Below, piece by piece: positions 45,405 to 53,687 of a DNA stretch of 64,000 nt. This DNA is from Bacteroidota bacterium. Its GTDB lineage: Bacteria; Bacteroidota; Bacteroidia; Chitinophagales; JADIYW01. The notes under the pieces were generated by a model that saw nothing but the letters and a program-made list of their open reading frames with translations, was not told the DNA's origin and made no database searches. The stretch is taken from NCBI GenBank assembly GCA_963169645.1, contig CAUJCO010000006.1, forward strand, positions 134,096 through 198,095. Reading direction: 5' to 3'. Numbering within the stretch: position 1 is the stretch's first letter; the number at the start of each line of letters is the position of its first letter. Both the position numbers and the translations under genes were made by a program.

Positions 45405-45902
45405 CTAATCTTGCATGGTACGCAAATCCATTGCAGAATATTGTTTTTTGCTCTCTTTTTTAGGATGTAAAATGTATTGGTAAACTTCGCCTAATCCGGT
45501 GCTGATAGGTGCTAACTCGGGCGTTCCAATGCCTTTGGGTATGTTTTCTTTAGCTTCAATTAATCGTTCATTGATGAGTTGGCGGGCAAAATAAATGTCC
45601 ACTTTATCTTTGAAAACTACCGTAATGACAGATAGTCCGAAACGAGAAATACTTCGAGTTTCTTCAATATCCGGTAAGTTGGCGATACTTTGCTCTATCG
45701 GAAAGGTGATGAGTTGTTCCACTTCTTGTCCGGCTAAGGTTGGACAAACAGTAATAATTTGCACTTGGTTGTTGGTAATGTCCGGAAGTGCGTCTATCGA
45801 CAATTGGGAAGCACTCCAGAAGCCCCAAATAGCTAGTAATATAGTGCCTATTCCAATAATGAGTTTATTGTGAATGCTAAATTTAATGATGCTATTTAAC
45901 AC
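45405..45902 (-). CDS. N-terminal fragment of the CzcA-like pump (165 aa)
   Basis: It contains the first membrane segment (LIIGIGTILLAIWGFW near 15-30) and the start of the periplasmic porter domain: SIDALPDITNNQVQIITVCPTLAGQEVEQLITFPIE, the conserved opening of HME-RND pumps, and TGLGEVYQYILHP. It ends at the in-frame TAG after LRTMQD. The fragment cannot be a functional transporter alone. Confidence 0.82.
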   Translation of the reverse strand: MLNSIIKFSIHNKLIIGIGTILLAIWGFWSASQLSIDALPDITNNQVQIITVCPTLAGQEVEQLITFPIEQSIANLPDIEETRSISRFGLSVITVVFKDKVDIYFARQLINERLIEAKENIPKGIGTPELAPISTGLGEVYQYILHPKKESKKQYSAMDLRTMQD

Positions 45903-46011
45903 AGTTAAAATTTAATTGAATTGATAAAATTAATAGCGATGATTTGACTTGGATTGGAGTCAATGCATGATGTGTTCACTTAATAAGGAACATCAATAGT
46001 TATTTAGAAAA

Positions 46012-46323
46012 TTAAATTTTGGGTGGTTGCCAAATGTTTCCTTCAAAGGAAGAAATAAACTGTGTATTGAAAGTTGGAATTTTTTCAATAGTAGTTGAGG
46101 TGTAAAAATTGTCAGTAACTAAATGTTGTGGGTTTGCAATTGTAACACCATTGATACAGCAAGTACACGTACAAAATGGAGTGCAATTATCATCTGCATC
46201 TTGGTTGTGGTGATGTTGTTTTTCAGTAGCTTTTTGATTGAAACACTCATTCTTAATATCGCTACAAGGCACAACAGATAGTGCTATCACGTAAATACTA
46301 AAAATGAAAACTAAATATTTCAC
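46012..46323 (-). CDS. small Cys/His-rich secreted protein (DUF6660-like)
   Basis: This protein of 103 residues starts with a signal peptide (ISYVIALSVVPC-like hydrophobic run). The mature part has ATEKQHHHNQDADDN, three His in a row next to acids, and the cysteine cluster TPFCTCTCCINGV. That composition suits periplasmic metal binding. The DUF6660 assignment is from memory of such genes placed next to Bacteroidota metal-efflux operons. It lies about 110 bases upstream of the pump gene on the same strand, so it probably leads the operon. Confidence 0.7.
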   Translation of the reverse strand: MKYLVFIFSIYVIALSVVPCSDIKNECFNQKATEKQHHHNQDADDNCTPFCTCTCCINGVTIANPQHLVTDNFYTSTTIEKIPTFNTQFISSFEGNIWQPPKI

Positions 46324-46374
46324 GGATTAAATTTAGGATTATTTTTTAAAAATGACTTAAAATATTTGAATTCA

Positions 46375-48552
46375 TTAACTTTTATTAGATTTTGAAGCAG
46401 CAATTGCCATGCGTAATTGTCCAAATGAAAACCGTTCTCCAAAATGAGCTTTTAAAGGACTTAATTGTGTCGTTTCCAATTGTTGAATAGCAGAAAGAAT
46501 ATCCGTTAACGCAATGGTATCTAAAAAATCAGTAATAGGAATTTCGCCACTTGCAATAAATTCTGCTAAATGAGATTCAATGGTAGATATTCCCAAGTTG
46601 CGTTCGGTGGCAATTTCTTCAATTCTTTTTCCGGATTTGTATAGTCGTAAACTTTCTCTGTGTGAATCACCTTTCACCGCTTTTTGAGTTAGCTTATTGG
46701 AGATGTCTTCATGAGTTGTTGTAAAGAAGGATTTACCGCTGTAAAATGCTGCATCGCCAAATTGTAATTGCTCTATATGATGTAACTTTGTTACTAACGT
46801 TTGTTTCAGCTCATTTGCCTGTTTTAAAAATCCTTTCATTCCTTTTTTATTTTGATTTTCTATAATATAGGTATGCAAAGGTTGTATGATTTGTTGTGCT
46901 AAATTTTCACCAAAATAATGTATTGATTTTAAAACACGCTCTTGCAAGATGTTTTGGTTTTCCGGTTTGTCAATTTTGTTTAATATTTCTTGCAATTGTA
47001 CCGAGAATTTTTTTCCGGTTTGCTCTAAATTTCTTAGTGCTTTTTCTATTTTTCTAAAACGTTCCAATACTTCCTCTTTTTGTTGCAATTTTTTTTCTTC
47101 TGTAAAATGAATAAATTCAACAAATTGATCTACTGTTTTTCGCCAATCAAAGGCTTTTAGTAGTTGTGCTTTGGCAAATTCAATTTTATAAAAAGGCAGT
47201 TTTCGAAGCATCTCGGTTTCGCCATCTAAATTATTTTCCGTGTACTCAATAATTCGCTCATCACTTTTAATGGCATTTGTGTGGATTTGTGTCATTAAAT
47301 ATAGACCTTGCAAAGAGGTGCATCTACTTAAAGCTACATACACTTGTCCGGGTGCAAATGCTTGTCCGGCATCGATAACGGCTTTATCAAAAGTTAAACC
47401 TTGGCTTTTGTGAATGGTGATTGCCCATGCTAATCGAATCGGAAATTGGGTGAAACTACCTAATTTTTCTTCTTCAATTTTATCGGTTGTCGGATTGTAA
47501 GCATAACGTATGTTTTCCCATGTTTCTGTACCTAATGTATATTCATCACCATCATCTAAAAATTGAACCACAATACCATCATCTGTAAAGTTTTTGATGT
47601 TGGCTAATTTGCCATTAAAATATTTCTTTTCCGGATTGCTATCGTTTTTAATAAACATAATTTGTGCACCTCTTTTGAGTTGCAATGTTTGCTCTGTAGG
47701 AAAAGAACTTTCAGAAAAATCACCGGAAATAGTGGCTTCGTATTCCGTTATTTCGTCCTCTAATTTTTGCAATTGAGCTTGGTTGATTTTATCTGCTTTA
47801 TAATTGTGTGTCGTCAAAGTGATATAATCTTCTAAACTACTCAGTGCTTCGGGTTCGTATCGTTCGTTCAATCGCTCAAAATCATCTTCATTCATTTCGT
47901 TATTGCGTACTTTATTGAGTAAGCGAATGAATTTCTCTTCATTTTGTCGATAGATTTTATCAAACTCAATATTTACAAAGCTGCTTTCTTTAAGCACTTG
48001 TGCGTGGAAAAAGAAAGGTGAATCATAATATTCTTTAAGGTAGTACCATTCTTCATCTTTAATAATTGGAGGTAATTGAAATAAATCTCCGATAAACAGA
48101 ACTTGCAGACCGCCAAAGGCTTCTTGTTGGTTTTTGCGTAATGTTCTAAGTGTTGTGTCAATGCAGTCGAGTGTATCGCAACGCAATATACTCACTTCAT
48201 CTATAATAAGTAGTTCTAACTCTCGGATAAGTTCAATTTTACTTTTGCTAAATCTAAATTTTTCAAATAAAGATTGTTGGTTTACAAAATTATCTGGAAC
48301 ACGTTGCTTGGTTGGTAAAAAAGGCATTAATGGTAATTGGAAAAGTGAATGCAAAGTCATTCCACCGGCATTGATGGCAGCCACACCGGTTGGTGCTGCT
48401 ACTGCCGTCTTTTTAAGCGTATTTTTCTGTATATTTCTAAGAAAAGTCGTTTTTCCTGTTCCGGCCTTTCCTGTAACAAATACATTTACAAAAGTTTTTA
48501 ATGCATATTCACTCGCTAATTGTTGTTTTACATCTATTTGCTCTGTTACCAT
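46375..48552 (-). CDS. Pif1/RecD-like helicase with C-terminal helix-turn-helix
   Basis: This is a superfamily 1B DNA helicase of 725 residues. Walker A is GKAGTGKT (28-35), and LLIDEVSILRCDTLDCID is Walker B. FGGLQVLFIGDLFQLPP is motif III, and QFPIRLAWAITIHKSQGLTFDKAVID with VYVALSRCTSLQGLYL are motifs V and VI. From about residue 450 a helical region is followed near residue 645 by a winged-helix/HTH-like segment (YKSGKRIEEIATERNLGISTIESHLAEFI), the C-terminal module found in RecQ-type and related helicases. TAATTTTG ends five bases before the start codon. It may unwind or repair replication-fork DNA, which is inferred from the family. Confidence 0.9.
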   Translation of the reverse strand: MVTEQIDVKQQLASEYALKTFVNVFVTGKAGTGKTTFLRNIQKNTLKKTAVAAPTGVAAINAGGMTLHSLFQLPLMPFLPTKQRVPDNFVNQQSLFEKFRFSKSKIELIRELELLIIDEVSILRCDTLDCIDTTLRTLRKNQQEAFGGLQVLFIGDLFQLPPIIKDEEWYYLKEYYDSPFFFHAQVLKESSFVNIEFDKIYRQNEEKFIRLLNKVRNNEMNEDDFERLNERYEPEALSSLEDYITLTTHNYKADKINQAQLQKLEDEITEYEATISGDFSESSFPTEQTLQLKRGAQIMFIKNDSNPEKKYFNGKLANIKNFTDDGIVVQFLDDGDEYTLGTETWENIRYAYNPTTDKIEEEKLGSFTQFPIRLAWAITIHKSQGLTFDKAVIDAGQAFAPGQVYVALSRCTSLQGLYLMTQIHTNAIKSDERIIEYTENNLDGETEMLRKLPFYKIEFAKAQLLKAFDWRKTVDQFVEFIHFTEEKKLQQKEEVLERFRKIEKALRNLEQTGKKFSVQLQEILNKIDKPENQNILQERVLKSIHYFGENLAQQIIQPLHTYIIENQNKKGMKGFLKQANELKQTLVTKLHHIEQLQFGDAAFYSGKSFFTTTHEDISNKLTQKAVKGDSHRESLRLYKSGKRIEEIATERNLGISTIESHLAEFIASGEIPITDFLDTIALTDILSAIQQLETTQLSPLKAHFGERFSFGQLRMAIAASKSNKS

Positions 48553-48711
48553 GTCATCAAAATTAAAGTGTTTCTTTTTTATTTTACTTTAAAGAGGTCA
48601 TTTTGTGCTAAATTCCATACTATTTTTTCATTTTTCTTTTATTAGTATTGATAAACAATGTGTTGCGAATTAGAATAATATCAACATCAAAATAAAACTG
48701 ATAAAAATCAC

Positions 48712-48743
48712 TTGTACAAATTATAAACTTAATAGTATCTTTG
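48712..48743 (+). promoter_or_regulatory. promoter of the nuo operon
   Basis: TTG (48712-48714), a 21-base spacer and TATCTTTG (48736-48743) fit the Bacteroidota consensus well. The nuoA ATG begins eight bases later, so the leader would be at most a few bases. Confidence 0.62.
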
Positions 48744-48751
48744 TGCGTTAA

Positions 48752-49132
48752 ATGTATATGATACTCTCCGCAAATCAAGTATTTATTTTCCTACCTGTTG
48801 TCATGATGTTTTTGGTAGCATTAGGCTTTGTAGGTATGGTAATGGGTTTAACTCATTGGATGGGACCTAAACGAAAAACACAAACGAAATTAGAAACTTT
48901 TGAATGTGGGATAGATGTGCAAGGGAATGCCCGAACACCTTTTTCTATCAAATATTTTTTAGTGGCAATTTTATTTGTTTTGTTCGATGTAGAAGTGATA
49001 TTTATGTATCCATGGGCTGTAAATTTTAAACAATTAGGTTTGATGGGAATTATTGAAATGTTTACATTTATATCTATTTTCTTAGTAGGTTTCTTCTATA
49101 TTTTGAAGAAAGGAGCTTTGAAATGGGAATAA
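48752..49132 (+). CDS. nuoA: NADH-quinone oxidoreductase subunit A
   Basis: NuoA is a small three-helix membrane subunit of complex I at the junction of arms. The 126-residue sequence has the family motif KLETFECGIDVQGNARTPFSIKYFLVAILFVLFDVEVIFMYPWAV (quoted in its parts: ETFECGI and LFDVEVIF). A second in-frame ATG is six bases on (MILSANQVF). The ATG at 48752 lies eight bases past the -7 motif, so either is possible. It starts the nuo operon. nuoB follows after 76 bases. Confidence 0.96.
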   Translation: MYMILSANQVFIFLPVVMMFLVALGFVGMVMGLTHWMGPKRKTQTKLETFECGIDVQGNARTPFSIKYFLVAILFVLFDVEVIFMYPWAVNFKQLGLMGIIEMFTFISIFLVGFFYILKKGALKWE

Positions 49133-49208
49133 ATACATTGAATTATTTTTTGTAGTTCAATGTTGATTTTTTAACAGCAAAATTAGTTTGCATTAAATTA
49201 TAAGTAAA

Positions 49209-49763
49209 ATGAGTGCAACAGCAATAGATATAAATCCAGCGTACCAACCCGAAGGTTTTGAAGGTCAAGGTTTCTTTGCTACTTCTTTAGATAAGGTAGT
49301 TGGCTTGGCAAGAGCTAACTCATTGTGGCCATTGCCTTTCGCAACATCTTGTTGCGGAATAGAGTTTATGGCAACCATGGGTGCACACTACGATTTATCT
49401 CGATTTGGCTCCGAACGATTGAGTTTCTCACCACGTCAAGCAGATTTGTTGATGGTAATGGGAACCATATCCAAAAAAATGGGACCCATCTTGCGTCAAG
49501 TGTACGAGCAAATGGCAGAACCTAAATGGGTGTTGTGTATGGGAGCTTGTGCCAGCAGTGGCGGTATCTTTGATACATATAGTGTGTTGCAAGGCATTGA
49601 TAAAATTATTCCCGTTGATGTATATATTCCGGGTTGTGCACCTCGTCCGGAACAAGTATTAGATGGAATATTGCAAATTCAAAAATTGGCAGAAAGCGAA
49701 GAAAGAAGAAGAAGAGAAATGCCGGAATATAAAGCCCTTTTGGCTCAATATGGAATTGAATAA
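49209..49763 (+). CDS. nuoB: NADH-quinone oxidoreductase subunit B
   Basis: NuoB holds the N2 4Fe-4S cluster near the quinone site. The conserved SCCGIEFMA with the paired Cys, [29 protein letters not shown], and [20 protein letters not shown] are all present, giving the four cluster cysteines. The 184-residue length is normal for the phylum. The next gene starts 59 bases on. Confidence 0.97.
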   Translation: MSATAIDINPAYQPEGFEGQGFFATSLDKVVGLARANSLWPLPFATSCCGIEFMATMGAHYDLSRFGSERLSFSPRQADLLMVMGTISKKMGPILRQVYEQMAEPKWVLCMGACASSGGIFDTYSVLQGIDKIIPVDVYIPGCAPRPEQVLDGILQIQKLAESEERRRREMPEYKALLAQYGIE

Positions 49764-49822
49764 TTGGACAAGTAGATAAATTATCATTGTTTATCAGTGT
49801 AATATAGTAACGGATATAGCGC

Positions 49823-50329
49823 ATGAGTGAAGTATTAGAAATAGTTAAAAATAAGCTACAAGCACAATTCGGACAAGATGTACTTTCATCAGAAATGTTG
49901 TACGATTATCCGGTTTTTATTTTGCAAAAAAATGTGGTGAAAGATGCATTAACTTTCCTTAAATCAGATAAAGAACTTAATTTCCATTTTTTAACCACAA
50001 TGTGTGGTTTGCATCATCCGGAAAATTCGGAAGACCAAGAGTTTGGATTAATGTATCAATTACACAATATGCCCAAAGGTTGGAGGATTCGTATTAAAAC
50101 GTTTATGCCCAAAAGTGATTTAGATATGCCAACAATCACGGATTTATGGAAAACAGCTAACTGGATGGAACGTCAAGAATATGATTTCTTCGGATTCAAT
50201 TTCGTAGGACATCCAAATCTAACTCGTATTCTAAATATGGATGAGATGAATTATTTCCCAATGAGAAAAGAATATCCATTAGAAGATATGTCTCGCGAAG
50301 ATAAAAATGATAAAATGTTCGGTCGATGA
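49823..50329 (+). CDS. nuoC: NADH-quinone oxidoreductase subunit C
   Basis: NuoC is the 30-kDa-type subunit of the peripheral arm. The signature WKTANWMERQEYDFFGFNFVGHPNLTRIL, quoted here as ERQEYDFFG and HPNLTRIL, and FPMRKEYPLEDMSRED define the family. The 168 residues are typical of the Bacteroidota, where nuoC is separate from nuoD. Subunit D follows after 60 bases. Confidence 0.96.
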   Translation: MSEVLEIVKNKLQAQFGQDVLSSEMLYDYPVFILQKNVVKDALTFLKSDKELNFHFLTTMCGLHHPENSEDQEFGLMYQLHNMPKGWRIRIKTFMPKSDLDMPTITDLWKTANWMERQEYDFFGFNFVGHPNLTRILNMDEMNYFPMRKEYPLEDMSREDKNDKMFGR

Positions 50330-50389
50330 AACGGACTGTAACATCATTGTTAGTGAAGCAATCTCTATTCTATAAAAGATTATTGACCA

Positions 50390-51583
50390 ATGAACATTGA
50401 CCAAACAACATACGAAGAAAAACAATATACCACGCTTAATTTAGGACCTACACATCCGGCAACACACGGTATTTTTCAAAATGTACTAACCTTGGATGGT
50501 GAATTTATTGTGGATGCTGTTCCTACAATTGGATATATACATCGTGCATTCGAGAAATTAGCAGAACATCGTCCATTTAACCAAATCACTACACTGACAG
50601 ATAGAATGAACTATTGTTCGTCACCTATTAATAATATGGGTTGGCACATGTCTGTCGAAAAATTAATAGGAGCAGAGATACCGAAAAGAGCACAATATCT
50701 TCGCGTTATCATCATGGAATTATCTCGTATTGCAGATCATATTATCTGCGATACCGTAATTGCCGTAGACACAGGAGCTATGACAGGTTTCTTGCATCTT
50801 TTCCAAAGTAGAGAATGGATTTATGAGATTTTTGAAGAAATATGTGGTGCTCGATTAACAACTAATATCGGTAGGATAGGCGGTTTAGAACGCGATTTTT
50901 CTCCTAAAGTTATGGATAAAATCAATCAATTTATGAGAGAGTTTCCGAAGAAACTTGCTGAATTTCAAAAGTTGATTGACCGAAATAGAATCTTCATGGA
51001 TAGAACCATCAATGTTGGTGGAATTTCTGCTGAAAATGCATTAAACTATGGCTTCACAGGCCCTAACTTAAGAGCAACCGGCGTTGATTACGATGTGCGT
51101 GTAGCAAACCCTTATTCATCTTACGAAGATTTTGAATTCGATATTCCGGTAGGTACCAACGGTGATACCTATGATAGATATATGGTGCGTATGGAAGAAA
51201 TGTGGCAAAGCTACCGTATTTTAGAACAAGCTATCAAAAATTTACCGGATGGAAGTTTCCACGCCGATTTGCCTGAATTTTATTTGCCACCCAAACAAGA
51301 TGTGTATAGCAAAATGGAATCATTAATTTATCATTTTAAATTAGTGATGGGCGAAACCGACATTCCAAAAGGAGAAATTTATCACAGCGTAGAAGGCGGT
51401 AACGGTGAGTTGGGTTTTTATATTATCAGTGATGGTGGTCGCCAACCTTTCAGGTTGCATTTTAGAAGACCATGTTTTATTTATTATCAAGCATATCCAG
51501 AAATGATAAAAGGAGCAATGTTGAGTGATGCAATTTTAACAATGAGTAGCATGAATGTGATTGCCGGTGAATTAGATGCTTAA
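50390..51583 (+). CDS. nuoD: NADH-quinone oxidoreductase subunit D
   Basis: NuoD is the 49-kDa subunit forming the quinone pocket. It has the LNLGPTHPATHG opening, with the conserved His pair, and GYIHRAFEKLAEHRP, TDRMNYCSSPINNMGW, GETDIPKGEIYHSVEGGNGELG and LHFRRPCF. The length of 397 is normal. The end of the gene overlaps an in-frame-independent ATG (51576) that could start nuoE early. Confidence 0.97.
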   Translation: MNIDQTTYEEKQYTTLNLGPTHPATHGIFQNVLTLDGEFIVDAVPTIGYIHRAFEKLAEHRPFNQITTLTDRMNYCSSPINNMGWHMSVEKLIGAEIPKRAQYLRVIIMELSRIADHIICDTVIAVDTGAMTGFLHLFQSREWIYEIFEEICGARLTTNIGRIGGLERDFSPKVMDKINQFMREFPKKLAEFQKLIDRNRIFMDRTINVGGISAENALNYGFTGPNLRATGVDYDVRVANPYSSYEDFEFDIPVGTNGDTYDRYMVRMEEMWQSYRILEQAIKNLPDGSFHADLPEFYLPPKQDVYSKMESLIYHFKLVMGETDIPKGEIYHSVEGGNGELGFYIISDGGRQPFRLHFRRPCFIYYQAYPEMIKGAMLSDAILTMSSMNVIAGELDA

Positions 51584-51617
51584 TTCATTTCATCTAAAAG
51601 GAATAAATTATAAGAGA

Positions 51618-52139
51618 ATGACAGCGACGGAAGAAATAAAATTTAATGATGCAGCCTTGCAAAAAGTGCAAGAGATTTTAGCTCAATATCCCAAAGAGAA
51701 AAGTAAATCTGCCTTAATTCCACTTTTACATTTAGCACAAGCAGAATTTGATGGTTGGTTATCTGCTCCGGTTATGGATTATGTTGCGTCCATCCTACAA
51801 ATTAAACCGATTGAAGTGTACGAAGTCGCTACTTTCTATTCTATGTTTAATTTGCAACCTGTCGGCAACTATTTGATTGAAGTTTGTCAAACAAGCTCTT
51901 GTTGGTTATGCGGTGCAGAAGATATTATCAATTATTTAGAAAAAAAATTACAAGTAGAAGTTGGGCAAATTACAGCGGATGGAATGTTCCAAATTAAAAG
52001 AGTTGAATGTTTAGGTTCTTGTGGTACAGCACCAATGTTTCAGATAGGAGATAAATTTTATGAACATCTAACATTTGAAAAAATTGACCAAATATTAGAT
52101 ACATTAAGAGCAGAAAATAAAAGAAGTAGATACGTTTAA
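51618..52139 (+). CDS. nuoE: NADH-quinone oxidoreductase subunit E
   Basis: NuoE binds a 2Fe-2S cluster (N1a) in the NADH-dehydrogenase module. I start at the ATG at 51618 (173 residues). The ATG at 51576 overlapping nuoD is in frame and adds 14 residues with no conserved content. The thioredoxin-like domain has the cluster cysteines 90 and 95 in VCQTSSCWLCGA and 131 and 135 in VECLGSCGTAPM. VATFYSMFNLQPVG precedes them, and all four ligands are intact. nuoF follows. Confidence 0.95.
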   Translation: MTATEEIKFNDAALQKVQEILAQYPKEKSKSALIPLLHLAQAEFDGWLSAPVMDYVASILQIKPIEVYEVATFYSMFNLQPVGNYLIEVCQTSSCWLCGAEDIINYLEKKLQVEVGQITADGMFQIKRVECLGSCGTAPMFQIGDKFYEHLTFEKIDQILDTLRAENKRSRYV

Positions 52140-52205
52140 TTAAATGAGCTATTTTAAAACGGATTTTCATTCAATACAAAAAAGAGTAATTGCAAACAAG
52201 ATAAA

Positions 52206-52751
52206 ATGAGCAAGAAACTATTATTAAAATACGATCACATTCCCGGAATTAATACTATTGAAGTTTATCGTCAACACGAAGGATATCAAGCCTTAGAAAA
52301 AGCATTGAAAACAATGCAACCGGACGACGTTTTGGAAGAAGTGAAAAAATCAGGATTGCGTGGTAGAGGTGGTGCCGGTTTCCCAACCGGAATGAAATGG
52401 AGTTTCTTGGCAAAGCCGGAGGGAGTGTCGCGTTATTTGGTTTGCAATGCAGATGAATCGGAGCCGGGTACATTTAAAGATAGATATTTAATGGAACGCA
52501 TTCCGCATATTTTAATTGAAGGAATGATTATTTCAAGCTATGCTTTAGGTGCAAAAACAGCTTACATTTATGTGCGTGGCGAGTATTATTACATCATCAA
52601 AATTTTACAAAAAGCCATAAATGAAGCTTATGCTGCAGGTTTCTTAGGTAAAAATATTTTAGGTTCCGGTTATGATTTAGATTTATACGTACAACCCGGA
52701 GCAGGTGCATACATTTGTGGTGAAGAAACAGCCTTGTTAGAGTCGTTATAA
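52206..52751 (+). CDS. nuoF N-terminal fragment (181 aa)
   Basis: It holds the FMN/NADH-binding part ([31 protein letters not shown], then [20 protein letters not shown]) but lacks the cluster domain. It ends at the in-frame TAA of codon 182. As a separate protein it would not be expected to support NADH oxidation. Confidence 0.85.
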   Translation: MSKKLLLKYDHIPGINTIEVYRQHEGYQALEKALKTMQPDDVLEEVKKSGLRGRGGAGFPTGMKWSFLAKPEGVSRYLVCNADESEPGTFKDRYLMERIPHILIEGMIISSYALGAKTAYIYVRGEYYYIIKILQKAINEAYAAGFLGKNILGSGYDLDLYVQPGAGAYICGEETALLESL

Positions 52752-52862
52752 GGAAAAAGAGGTAATCCAAGAATAAAAACGCCTGTTCAGGCAGTTGCCG
52801 GATTATGGGGTTGCACATACGTTGTAAATAATGTAGAAACCATTGCCGATGTAGTTCCAATC

Positions 52863-53549
52863 GTGAACGAAGGTGGCGAAGCATTTTCTAAAATTGGAGT
52901 TGGAAAATCAACAGGAACTAAATTAATTTCTGCTTCCGGCCATATCAATAAACCGGGTGTATACGAAATAGAATTAGGTGTTCCGGTAGAAGAGTTTATT
53001 TATAGTGATGCCTATTGTGGAGGCATTCGCAATGGAAAAAAATTAAAAGCTGTGGTAGCAGGTGGTTCTTCTGTTCCTATTTTGCCGGCTGAATTGATAT
53101 TGAAAACAGCTAAAGGTGAACCACGTTTAATGACGTATGAATCGTTGAGTGATGGTGGTTTTGCTACAGGAACTATGTTAGGTTCCGGAGGTTTTATTGT
53201 AATGGATGAAGATACTTCAATTGTGAAAAATCTATTTACTTTTGCTCGTTTTTATAGGCATGAAAGTTGCGGACAATGTTCGCCATGTCGCGAAGGTACA
53301 AGCTGGATGGAAATGATATTGCGAAACTTTATTACCGGAAAAGCAAAAATGTCGGATATTGATTTGTTGTGGGATGTGCAATCAAAAATAGATGGGAAAA
53401 CAATTTGTCCATTAGGTGATGCGGCATCTTGGCCGGTGGCAGCTGCCATACGACATTTCCGCCACGAATTTGAGGAATACGTTAACAATCCGCAATCTAT
53501 CAAAGAAGTAAAACACTATTTCCGATTAAATAATTTACAAGAAGCTTAA
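52863..53549 (+). CDS. nuoF C-terminal fragment (228 aa)
   Basis: The first ATG after the stop is at 52863, but conserved coding sequence resumes directly at 52752 in the same frame. It carries the SLBB-like beta-grasp region (SASGHINKPGVYEIELGVPVEEFIY) and the N3 4Fe-4S domain. It probably cannot work without the N-terminal part. Confidence 0.85.
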   Translation: MNEGGEAFSKIGVGKSTGTKLISASGHINKPGVYEIELGVPVEEFIYSDAYCGGIRNGKKLKAVVAGGSSVPILPAELILKTAKGEPRLMTYESLSDGGFATGTMLGSGGFIVMDEDTSIVKNLFTFARFYRHESCGQCSPCREGTSWMEMILRNFITGKAKMSDIDLLWDVQSKIDGKTICPLGDAASWPVAAAIRHFRHEFEEYVNNPQSIKEVKHYFRLNNLQEA

Positions 53550-53687
53550 TTGCCATTTTAGTTTCTTTTGCTGCTGCTCTTGTTAGATTTATAATCTACT
53601 ACAATAGAATAAACATTAGCATATAAACTTACTTTTGTTTATCAAAAAACAGCGTATTCTGTCTTAATTTTATAAAAATGAAATTAA

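Larger units (their letters stand above)
41544..45902 (-). pseudogene. heavy-metal RND pump fused to TolC-like protein, split by one in-frame TAG
   Basis: Read through, this is 1,452 residues. A CzcA-type HME-RND inner-membrane pump is at about 1-1038, joined without a stop to a TolC-like outer-membrane factor at about 1039-1452. At codon 166 (45405-45407) TAG interrupts TMQD-stop-IVARQL, where homologues have Trp (TGG). The frame, the flanking protein and the remaining length are intact. DFG-x3-DGA-x3-VE near residues 401-412 is the divalent-cation (Zn/Co/Cd) type of motif and not the CusA type. The second part has its own signal-like start MKTTILLLGILLLNVTS. As written, the pump could not be made without readthrough. 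Consensus error is an equally good explanation. Confidence 0.8.
52206..53549 (+). pseudogene. nuoF: NADH-quinone oxidoreductase subunit F, split by one in-frame TAA
   Basis: NuoF is the 51-kDa subunit that binds NADH and FMN and holds cluster N3. Read through, this spans 447 codons, the usual size. The stop TAA at 52749-52751 is codon 182. The text around it reads ETALLESL-stop-GKRGNPRIKTPVQ, where homologues have Glu (GAA), so one G-to-T change would account for it. The rest of the gene carries the NADH/FMN glycine-rich motif ([16 protein letters not shown], 50-65) and the N3 cysteines 355, 358, 361 and 401 (SCGQCSPCREG and TICPLGD). Both halves look fully conserved, so a recent mutation or a consensus error fits better than old decay. 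Confidence 0.85.

Noticed and set aside
41544-45902. CusA-type copper/silver pump
   Set aside because: The DFG-x3-DGA-x3-VE motif is of the divalent-cation type, not the AIGxxxDAA type of CusA.
52740-52754. Recoding of TAA as Glu or TAG as Trp genome-wide
   Set aside because: TAA and TAG end numerous genes here at conserved protein ends, so reassignment would lengthen them.
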